From: Rudaea sp. 3F27F6
Lineage (GTDB): Bacteria > Pseudomonadota > Gammaproteobacteria > Xanthomonadales > Rhodanobacteraceae
Length of the DNA: 64,000 nt
Direction: 5' to 3'
Assembly: GCF_005503555.1 (NCBI RefSeq)
Contig: NZ_SCNG01000003.1
Coordinates: forward strand, 372,001 to 436,000
Shown here: positions 57,132 through 64,000 of the stretch, piece by piece
How positions within the stretch are numbered: position 1 is the stretch's first letter
Layout: the number at the start of each line of letters is the position of its first letter
Notes under the pieces: model-generated
Databases searched by the model: none
What the model was told of the DNA's origin: nothing
Seen by the model: the letters and a program-made list of their open reading frames with translations, nothing else
Position numbers and translations under genes: made by a program

Positions 57132-59885
57132 ATGGCACAGTGGCGATTCGCCTTCCTCATCAACGGATGCTTACCGGTGGCCGTAAACAAACGCCGTGAA
57201 ATCGACTTCCTGCCGACCGACGGCCCCTTGCGCGAAGACGTGCGCCGGCTCGGCGCGATGGTCGGCGACATGCTCGCCGAGCAGCTCGGGCATGCGTTCT
57301 TCGCCAAGGTCGAGGCGCTGCGCACGACCGCGATCCGCCTGCGCAGCGCGGGCGATTCGCCCGAGGCGCTGGCTTCGGAAGTGTCGGGGCTCGCGCCGCA
57401 GCTTGCCGAGCAGTTGACGCGCGCGTTCGCGACTTATTTCCAGGTCGTCAATATCGCCGAGCGCGTGCACCGCATCCGCCGCCGCCGTGACTACGAACGT
57501 GCCAGCGCGACCGCGCAGCCGGACAGTTTGAAGGACGTGCTGCAGCGTCTGAAGGAGGCCGGCGTCGGCCTCGAAGAAATTACCGCGTGGCTGGCCAAGC
57601 TCGATATCGAGCCGGTGTTCACCGCGCATCCGACCGAAGCGGTGCGCCGCACCCTGCTTGAAAAGGAGCAGGTGATCTTCCGTTGTCTGATCGCCGATCT
57701 CGACGCGCAGCGCACGCCGCACGAACGCGAAGTCGATCTCGCGCGTCTGCGCACCGCGCTGACCGCGGGCTGGCAGACCGCCGATGCGGCGCGCGCGAGA
57801 CCGCGCGTGCAGGACGAGTTCGAGCACGTCGGCTTCTATCTCGGCGGGCCGATCTACCGCATCGTGCCGGTGTTCTACGAAGTGTTCGAGCAGGCTCTCG
57901 CCGAGGTTTACGGTGAAACCCTGCCTTTGCCGACGATGCTGCGTTTCGGTTCGTGGGTCGGCGGCGATATGGACGGCAACCCGAACGTCAACGCCGAGAC
58001 GATCGCGGCGACCTTGCGCGCGCAGCGCGCGCTGGCCCTGCGTCGCTACGACGCCGAGATCGTCGAACTGTCGCGCGAGCTGAGCCAGACCTTGGGCCAC
58101 ACCACGGTCGACAAAGCCGTGCTCGCGCGCAATGATCACTATCGCGCGCAGCTGCCGCAGGTCGCCGCCACGCTCAATCCACGCTACGCCGATATGCCGT
58201 ACCGCGTGCTGCTCGCCTTCGTGCGCGCGCGCCTGCAGGCGACGGTCGACGAAAAAGAGGCGACCTACGGCTCGGCCGCGGAACTGCACGCCGACATCCA
58301 GTTGATCGCCGACAGCCTGCGCGCGAACAAGGGCCGCAACGCGGGCTGGTTTTCCGTGCGCCGCCTGCTCTGGCGCATGCGCACGTTCGGTTTTCATCTC
58401 GCCCGGCTCGACGTGCGCCAGGACTCGCGTGTGCATGCGGCGGCGCTCGCCGTCGCGCTCGCCGATGAAGAATGGGAAACGCGCGACGCCGCGGCGCAGG
58501 CTGAGAAACTCGAAGCCTATGCGCGCGGCGATGCCGAGCTGCCCGAGCCGGCCGACGACAAGGGCGAGATGCTCGATGCGGTGTTCGATCAGCTCGCCTA
58601 CGCGCGCGACGCCTACGGCACCGGCGCGATCGGCCTCTACATCATCAGCATGGCGCGTAGCGCGGCCGACGTGCTCGCCGTGCTCGCGCTCGCGCGGCGT
58701 GCGCAGTTCGTCGACGAGCACGACCACGTGCCGCTCGACATCGCGCCGCTGTTCGAGACGGTCGACGATCTCCGCCACGCGCCGGCGACGTTGTCAGCGC
58801 TGTTCGCCGATCCGGTCTATCGCGCCCACCTCGCTGCGCGCGACGACCGCCAGACCGTGATGCTCGGCTATTCGGATTCGTCGAAGGACGGCGGCATCGT
58901 CGCTTCGCGCTGGGCGCTGCAGAATGCGCAGGTCGAGTTGTTGAAAATCGCCCACGGCGCCGGTGTGCAGATCGCCTTCTTCCATGGCCGCGGCGGCTCG
59001 GTCAGCCGCGGCGGCGGCAAGACCACGCGCGCGGTGATCGCCTCGCCGCGCGGCTCGATCGCCGGGCGCCTGCGCGTGACCGAGCAGGGCGAGGTGATCC
59101 ATCGCAAGTTCGGCATCCGCGCGCTCGCGCTGCGCAATCTCGAACAGACCGTCGGCGCCGTGCTCTGGGCAAGCCTGCGTCCGCGTCCGCCCGAGCCGCG
59201 CGAAGCGGCGTGGCGCGAGGCGGTCGACGTCGCCGCGAATCACGGCGCGGCCGCGTATCGCGCGCTGATCAGCGCCGAAGGCTTCATGGATTATTTCCGC
59301 GCGGCGACACCGATCGACGTGATCGAGCGCATGACCCTCGGCTCGCGGCCGTCGCGCCGAGGCTCGGGCTCGATCGACAACCTGCGTGCGATCCCGTGGG
59401 TGTTCGCCTGGACGCAGAACCGCTGCGGCCTGACCGGCTGGTACGGCGTCGGCACGGCACTCGAACGCGCTGCGGCCGACGTCGGCGAAGACGTGCTGCG
59501 CGAGATGGCGCAGGGCTGGCCGTTCTTCCGCACCATGCTCGACGACGTCGAAATGGTGATGGCGAAGTCCGATCTCGAAATCGCCGCGGCGTTCTCGCGT
59601 CTCGCCGGCCCTCTGCATGAGAAATTCTTCACCCAGATCGAAGCCGAGTTCGCTCGCGCCGAGGCGTGGATCCTGCGCCTCAAGGGCACCGACCGTGTGC
59701 TCGCCGAAGACCCGCGTCTGGCTTTGTCGATCCGCCTGCGCAATCCCTATCTCGACCCGATGAACCTGATGCAGGTCGATCTCGTTTCGCGCTGGCGCGC
59801 GGCCGGCCGCGAAGACGAAGCGCTGCTGAGCGCGCTCGTGGCGACGGTCAATGGGATTTCGGCGGGAATGCAGAATACCGGCTGA
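57132..59885 (+). CDS. ppc: Phosphoenolpyruvate carboxylase
   Basis: 917 aa from the ATG at 57132. A GTG at 57177 (protein then begins [13 protein letters not shown]) would give about 902 aa and may be the true start; E. coli PEPC has 883. It converts PEP and bicarbonate to oxaloacetate, replenishing the TCA cycle. Motifs: catalytic [16 protein letters not shown] (active-site His), [46 protein letters not shown] and the conserved C-terminus ISAGMQNTG. Cytoplasmic homotetramer. Its last 26 codons and downstream REP sequence are repeated three more times after the stop. Confidence 0.97.
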   Translation: MAQWRFAFLINGCLPVAVNKRREIDFLPTDGPLREDVRRLGAMVGDMLAEQLGHAFFAKVEALRTTAIRLRSAGDSPEALASEVSGLAPQLAEQLTRAFATYFQVVNIAERVHRIRRRRDYERASATAQPDSLKDVLQRLKEAGVGLEEITAWLAKLDIEPVFTAHPTEAVRRTLLEKEQVIFRCLIADLDAQRTPHEREVDLARLRTALTAGWQTADAARARPRVQDEFEHVGFYLGGPIYRIVPVFYEVFEQALAEVYGETLPLPTMLRFGSWVGGDMDGNPNVNAETIAATLRAQRALALRRYDAEIVELSRELSQTLGHTTVDKAVLARNDHYRAQLPQVAATLNPRYADMPYRVLLAFVRARLQATVDEKEATYGSAAELHADIQLIADSLRANKGRNAGWFSVRRLLWRMRTFGFHLARLDVRQDSRVHAAALAVALADEEWETRDAAAQAEKLEAYARGDAELPEPADDKGEMLDAVFDQLAYARDAYGTGAIGLYIISMARSAADVLAVLALARRAQFVDEHDHVPLDIAPLFETVDDLRHAPATLSALFADPVYRAHLAARDDRQTVMLGYSDSSKDGGIVASRWALQNAQVELLKIAHGAGVQIAFFHGRGGSVSRGGGKTTRAVIASPRGSIAGRLRVTEQGEVIHRKFGIRALALRNLEQTVGAVLWASLRPRPPEPREAAWREAVDVAANHGAAAYRALISAEGFMDYFRAATPIDVIERMTLGSRPSRRGSGSIDNLRAIPWVFAWTQNRCGLTGWYGVGTALERAAADVGEDVLREMAQGWPFFRTMLDDVEMVMAKSDLEIAAAFSRLAGPLHEKFFTQIEAEFARAEAWILRLKGTDRVLAEDPRLALSIRLRNPYLDPMNLMQVDLVSRWRAAGREDEALLSALVATVNGISAGMQNTG

Positions 59886-60745
59886 CCGTGCTTCCCCTTC
59901 TCCCATCGGGAGAAGGTGGCGCGGCAGCGCCGGATGAGGGAAAAGCCTTACTGCGCTCGCGGCGTTCCCGAAAGTGCGAGGGCTTGCCCTCATCCGCCCT
60001 GCGGGCACCTTCTCCCGGTGGGAGAAGGGAGGCTAGGGGCGCGCGAGAAGACGAAGCGCTGCTGGGCACGATCGTAGCGACGATTGGCGGGATTTCGGCA
60101 GGACTGCAGAGTCCCGGTTGACCGTGCTTTCCCTTCTCTCATCGGGAGAAGGGGGTGCGGCAGCTCCGGATTAGGGAAAAGCCTCGCTGCGCTCACGGCA
60201 TTCCCGAAAGTGTGAGGCCTTGCCCTCATCCGCCCTGCGGGCACCTTCTCCCGGTGGGAGAAGGGAGGCTGGAGCCGCGTGCGAAGACCAAGCGCTGCTG
60301 GGCGCGATCGTAGCGACGGTTAGCGGGATTTCGGCAGGAGCAGAGTCCCGGCTGACCGTGCTTTCCCTTCTCCCGTCGGGAGAAGGTGGCGCGGCAGCGC
60401 CGGATGAGGGAAAAGCCCCGCTGCGCTCGCGGCGTTTCCGAATGTGTGAGGCCTTGCCCTCATCCGCCCTGCGGGCACCTTCTCCCGGTGGGAGAAGGGA
60501 GGCTGGAGTCGCGTGCGAAGACCAAGCGCTGCTGGGCGCGATCGTAGCGACAGTTAGCGGGGTTTCGGCAGTACTGCAGAGTCCCGGCTGACCGTGCTTT
60601 CCCTTCTCCCGTCGGGAGAAGGTGGCGCGGCAGCGCCGGATGAGGGGAAAGCGTTGCCAGTCTCGTGACGTTCCCGGGAGTGTGAGGCCTTGCCCTCATC
60701 CGCCCTGCGGGCACCTTCTCCCGGTGGAAGAAGGGGAGCTAGAGC
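59808..60745 (+). repeat. Four tandem about 235-bp units: ppc 3' tail plus REP-like element
   Basis: Units at about 59808-60043, 60044-60279, 60280-60513 and 60514-60745. Each starts with the last 26 codons of ppc (the first unit being the real gene end; stops at 59885, 60121, 60355 and 60591 mark successive tails), followed by about 155 bp in which CCCTTCTCCC...GGGAGAAGG and CCTCATCCGCCC...GGGAGAAGGG form an inverted REP/BIME pair. The copied tails read ALLG-IVAT-SGISAG and end SPG or are frameshifted, whereas the gene ends NTG. Confidence 0.9.
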
Positions 60746-61042
60746 GGCGCGCGATGCGAGGTCACCGTCAGTGAGGCGTGCGATAAATCCATGCCTTCCC
60801 ATTGAGGCGAGAGAACGACGTGCAGCGGCGTCGAATCCACTTCAAAGCCCACGTCGAACGTGTTGCATCCGGCGGCACAAATAGCCGCACGTGATAAGAC
60901 AGTGCGCCGCCCGCTATCGACATAAGCAATCGAAATGACCAAATCTATTTAGACGTCTATGCGTCCATTCTGGCAGATGGCAGCATGAGTTCATGCGCCG
61001 CGGCATCGTTCTGCGGCGACGATCTCTCTCCAGGAAAACTCG
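60746..61042. other. Intergenic region before a TonB receptor gene
   Basis: About 300 bp. A 67-codon minus frame exists but starts with TTG and lacks support. AT-rich bases around 60930-60960 (AAATCTATTTAGACG) are the probable promoter area of the receptor; CAGGAAA before 61043 is its ribosome binding site. Confidence 0.35.
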
Positions 61043-63628
61043 ATGTCTGCCGCTCGTCCCGTTCATACGAAACCTGTTCCCCACCGAAAATCCCTGCTCA
61101 AAAAGTCCATCCCGTTTCTCGCCGCCGCCGCGGCGCTCGCCGCACGCGCCGAGGCCGCCGATGCGCCGGTCGACGTCGACGCCGATCCGGCACGCTCGGA
61201 ATCCACCCTCGACACGGTTGTCGTGACCGGCACGCGCACGGCCGGGCGCACCGTGCGCCAGAGCGCGGCGCCGATCGACGTGCTCGCCGCCGGCGATCTC
61301 AAGGACACCGGCAAGACCAACCTGCTCGAAGCGCTGCGCACCCTGTTGCCGTCGTTCAACCTGCCGGGCGCGACCAATCCCGATCTCGCCAGCATCGTGC
61401 GCGGCGCGCAACTGCGCAGCCTCGATCCCTCGTACACTCTCGTGCTCGTCAACGGCAAGCGCCGCCACACCACGGCGGTGGTCAGCGGCGACGGCTTCCC
61501 CGGTTCGGTCTGGGTCGATCTCGCCCTGATTCCGGTCGCCGCGATCGACCGCGTCGAAGTGCTGCGCGACGGCGCCTCGGCGATCTACGGCTCGGACGCG
61601 ATCGCCGGCGTGATCAACGTGATCCTGAAGTCCGACAACTCGGGCGGCCAGATCTCGGCCGAAACCGGCAAGACGTACAAAGGCGACGGCGGCACCGGCA
61701 CCTTCCGCGGCCATCTCGCCGTGCCGCTCGGCGCCTCGGGCTTCGTCGATCTCGCGCTCGACCAGACCCATCAGTCGCTCGCGGTGCGCAACTTCGCCCT
61801 GCAGCCGAACTATCTTTCCTATCCGGCGATCGACGCGAACGGCAATCCGGTCAAGCTCGGCCCGAACAATTCGCTGCCCGCGGGGGCACAGCCGAATCCG
61901 AAAGAGGCGACGCGCGATCCGAATCCGTGGCGCAACAGCGGCATCCCGCCGTACACGACGACGGCGTTTTCGGCGAACGCGGGCTACGGTTTCAACGACA
62001 CGCTGTCCGCTTACGGTTTCGTTACCTACGCGCACCGCGATGCGCGCTCGCCGCAGAACTTCCGCCTGCCCGCGGCGATCTTCGCCAACAACCCGGGCCT
62101 GCTCTCGATCTACCCGAACGGTTTCACGCCTGAAGAGGCGACGAACGAGGAAGACTACTCGGCGACCGGCGGCATCAAGGGCGAAGTCGCGGGCTGGCAA
62201 TGGGACGCGAGCGTCACCGCGGGCCGCGACCGCCTCGACATCTACACGCAGAAGTCGGCGAACTATTCGCTGAACTATCCGGGCGGGCCGCTGAATTTCT
62301 ACGACGGCGCGCTGATCTACGGCCAGGAACTCGCCAATCTCGATCTCAAGCGCTCATTCGACACCGGCTGGTTCGCCGCGCCGGTCGATCTCGCCGTCGG
62401 TGGCGAGTTCCAGCACGAGCACTACCAGTCGAAGGCCGGCTCGGTGTCATCGTGGATCGGTACGGGCGCGTCCTCGCTCGTCGGCATCCTGCCCGTGGAC
62501 ACGGTCGATACCACGCGCAATTCGCGCGCGGTCTACGCAGGCGCCTCGACCAATCTGCTGCCGCACTGGTTCGTCGACGTCGCCGCGCGCTACGAAGACC
62601 ACTCGGATTTCGGCTCGGTCTCGACCGGACGACTGACTACGCGCTACGAACTCGGCGACGCGTTCGCCGTGCGCGCGACGATCAGCAACGGTTTCCACGC
62701 GCCGGCGCTCGCCACCCAGTCGTACTCGAATACGCTCGACATGTTCGGCGTGACGCGCCGCTTCGCGCCGCCGACTTCGGCGCCCGCGCGCGCGCTCGGC
62801 GCCTCGCCGCTGCAGCCGGAGAAATCGCGCAACTACTCGCTCGGCTTCACCGCCGATCCGCTGCCGTGGCTGCACGCGGCGGTCGATGCGTATCAGATCG
62901 ACGTGGACAATCGTCTCGGCGCTTCGTCGTCGATCGGCTTCGACACGCGCGGCGCGTATCCGATCGATGCGAGCGGCACGCAGTTGACCGCGGCCCAGCT
63001 TGCATCGATCAATGCGCTGCTGACCAAGGCCGGCGTGGTGCCGAATGGCCCTGCGTATTTCGTCAACTACTTCGTCAACGCCGGTGACACGCGCACGCGC
63101 GGCGTCGACGTGACGCTCGAAGCGACGACGAAGACGCAGGATATCGGCCGCTTCCGCTGGACCCTCGCAGCGAACTTCAACACGACGAGTCTGACCAGCG
63201 TCGCGCCGATTCCGGCCGCGCTGCAGGGTCTGCCGAACATCACCCTGCTCAACAAGTCGGCGATCTATGACCTGATCTACCGCGCGCCGCGGCAGAAGGT
63301 GATCGGCGGCGTGCACTGGGATCTCGACGGCTGGAGCGCCGATCTGCGCGGCACCTGGTACGGCCGCCTGCGCCGCCTCGGCGCGGGCAACGTCGATTAC
63401 TACCAGCCGAGCGCCTTCGTCGCCGATCTCTCGCTCGCGCGCGATTTCGGCAACGGTATCAGCGTCGCGCTCGGCGCGAACAATCTGTTCGACCGCGACG
63501 CGGCGCGCGTGCCCGACTACGCGCGCTCGGCGACGTCGAAGGCGCAATACGTCGGCGCCTGGGACAACAGCGGCCCGATCGGGCTCGGCGGCGGCTACTA
63601 CTACGGCCGCGTTTCTTATTCGTTCTGA
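61043..63628 (+). CDS. TonB-dependent receptor (no STN domain)
   Basis: 861 aa with CAGGAAA 8 bp before the ATG. A long basic leader precedes a signal peptide (IPFLAAAAALAARAEA). The TonB box-like LDTVVVTGTRTAGRTV, plug (FNLPGATNPDLASIVRGAQL, DGASAIYGSDAIAGVINVI) and barrel ending YYYGRVSYSF are all intact. It is only distantly related to the receptors at 33767, 44647 and 47647 and has no FecI/FecR nearby. The next gene, 63 bp downstream on the same strand, encodes a Tat-exported protein, suggesting a two-gene uptake/processing unit. Ligand unknown. Confidence 0.95.
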   Translation: MSAARPVHTKPVPHRKSLLKKSIPFLAAAAALAARAEAADAPVDVDADPARSESTLDTVVVTGTRTAGRTVRQSAAPIDVLAAGDLKDTGKTNLLEALRTLLPSFNLPGATNPDLASIVRGAQLRSLDPSYTLVLVNGKRRHTTAVVSGDGFPGSVWVDLALIPVAAIDRVEVLRDGASAIYGSDAIAGVINVILKSDNSGGQISAETGKTYKGDGGTGTFRGHLAVPLGASGFVDLALDQTHQSLAVRNFALQPNYLSYPAIDANGNPVKLGPNNSLPAGAQPNPKEATRDPNPWRNSGIPPYTTTAFSANAGYGFNDTLSAYGFVTYAHRDARSPQNFRLPAAIFANNPGLLSIYPNGFTPEEATNEEDYSATGGIKGEVAGWQWDASVTAGRDRLDIYTQKSANYSLNYPGGPLNFYDGALIYGQELANLDLKRSFDTGWFAAPVDLAVGGEFQHEHYQSKAGSVSSWIGTGASSLVGILPVDTVDTTRNSRAVYAGASTNLLPHWFVDVAARYEDHSDFGSVSTGRLTTRYELGDAFAVRATISNGFHAPALATQSYSNTLDMFGVTRRFAPPTSAPARALGASPLQPEKSRNYSLGFTADPLPWLHAAVDAYQIDVDNRLGASSSIGFDTRGAYPIDASGTQLTAAQLASINALLTKAGVVPNGPAYFVNYFVNAGDTRTRGVDVTLEATTKTQDIGRFRWTLAANFNTTSLTSVAPIPAALQGLPNITLLNKSAIYDLIYRAPRQKVIGGVHWDLDGWSADLRGTWYGRLRRLGAGNVDYYQPSAFVADLSLARDFGNGISVALGANNLFDRDAARVPDYARSATSKAQYVGAWDNSGPIGLGGGYYYGRVSYSF

Positions 63629-63691
63629 CCCCGATTGGGGCGTGGATGGAGCAGGGACGCTCCGCTTTTTCGATTGCAACCGGAGTACCCG

Positions 63692-64000
63692 ATGAAACCT
63701 GAAAACGACGATACCGATGCCGCCGCCGTCGACCGGCACTGGGCGGAACTGCTCGCGCCGTCGCGGCGCAAATTGCTGGTCAACACCGGCCTGGTCGCCG
63801 CGGGGTTCGCCGCGGCGGGACTGTCCGCTGCGGCGCGCGGCACGAACCAGACCGCTACGGCTGCGACGACCGCGGCCGTGAAGCCGCCGCATCACGAGGC
63901 AGGCAAGAGTCCGTGGGGCTACGAGACCTACAAGCAGGCGACGCCGCGCCCGCCGAGCGTGCGGCCCGGCGAGAAGACGCTGCCGACCAAGCCGCGCGCC
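63692..64000 (+). CDS. Tat-exported protein, 3' end beyond window
   Basis: 103 codons before the right edge. GGAG precedes the ATG. The N-terminus carries a twin-arginine signal (PSRRKLLVNTGLVAAGFAAAG) about residue 24, so the protein is exported folded, often with a cofactor. The visible mature part (GKSPWGYETYKQATPRPPSV) does not identify the family. It follows a TonB receptor by 63 bp and is likely in its operon. Confidence 0.75.
   Translation, partial: MKPENDDTDAAAVDRHWAELLAPSRRKLLVNTGLVAAGFAAAGLSAAARGTNQTATAATTAAVKPPHHEAGKSPWGYETYKQATPRPPSVRPGEKTLPTKPRA

Noticed and set aside
59990-60714. Several short frames inside the ppc-tail repeats (MPSSALRAPSPGG-type and MPAGRMRA-type)
   Set aside because: They are translations of REP sequence repeated in each unit, not genes.
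60739-60942. 67-codon minus-strand frame after the ppc-tail repeats
   Set aside because: TTG start, no ribosome binding site and partial overlap with the REP-like repeat; no protein features.

Overview
The window is GC-rich (roughly two thirds G+C), densely coded DNA. It has many TonB-dependent receptors, FecI/FecR-type surface-signalling pairs, a TPR serine/threonine kinase, an IPTL-CTERM-like secreted giant and a SAH riboswitch in front of ahcY. Together these suggest a gammaproteobacterium of the Lysobacterales, probably near Rhodanobacteraceae (Dokdonella/Tahibacter-like). That placement is inference from gene content; no rRNA or tRNA is visible.

Left part (1-25.7 kb): the 3' part of a membrane Ser/Thr kinase with TPRs; a giant (about 3,590 aa) secreted protein with a YVTN propeller, Ig-like domains, a polymorphic-membrane-protein helix and three near-identical 414-residue super-repeats; and a zinc metalloprotease. 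Housekeeping and accessory genes follow: Lrp regulator/LysE exporter (divergent), Hsp33, DUF3228, two VOC proteins, a lipoprotein, a small membrane protein, an orphan AAA ATPase, and a divergent LysR/MFS pair with a palindrome between them.

Middle (25.7-40.2 kb): a small unknown gene, a secreted parallel beta-helix protein, YciI- and PhnB-like proteins and a secreted alpha/beta hydrolase. Then comes a minus-strand module FecI -> FecR -> TonB receptor with STN domain -> S9 peptidase resembling lasso-peptide isopeptidases. It ends at ahcY, which has a SAH riboswitch. The ahcY 3' end plus its terminator recurs as a relic at about 26.6 kb, and more doubtfully at 25.9 kb, in the same orientation, so the 12 kb in between is bracketed by direct repeats.

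Right part (40.5-64 kb): an ECF sigma factor with a membrane-protein partner, then a second module FecI -> FecR -> TonB receptor (STN) -> paralogous TonB receptor -> oligopeptidase-B-like lipoprotein. A secreted cyanophycinase-like peptidase diverges from it. A large secreted propeller protein and ppc follow. The 3' tail of ppc and its downstream REP-like element are tandemly repeated four times. The window ends with another TonB receptor and the start of a Tat-exported protein.

The most coherent story is two parallel sigma/anti-sigma-controlled peptide import modules, each paired with its own S9 peptidase. No complete, clearly new defence or mobile system is visible. The strongest unexplained structures are the ahcY-tail direct repeats and the ppc-tail tandem array.
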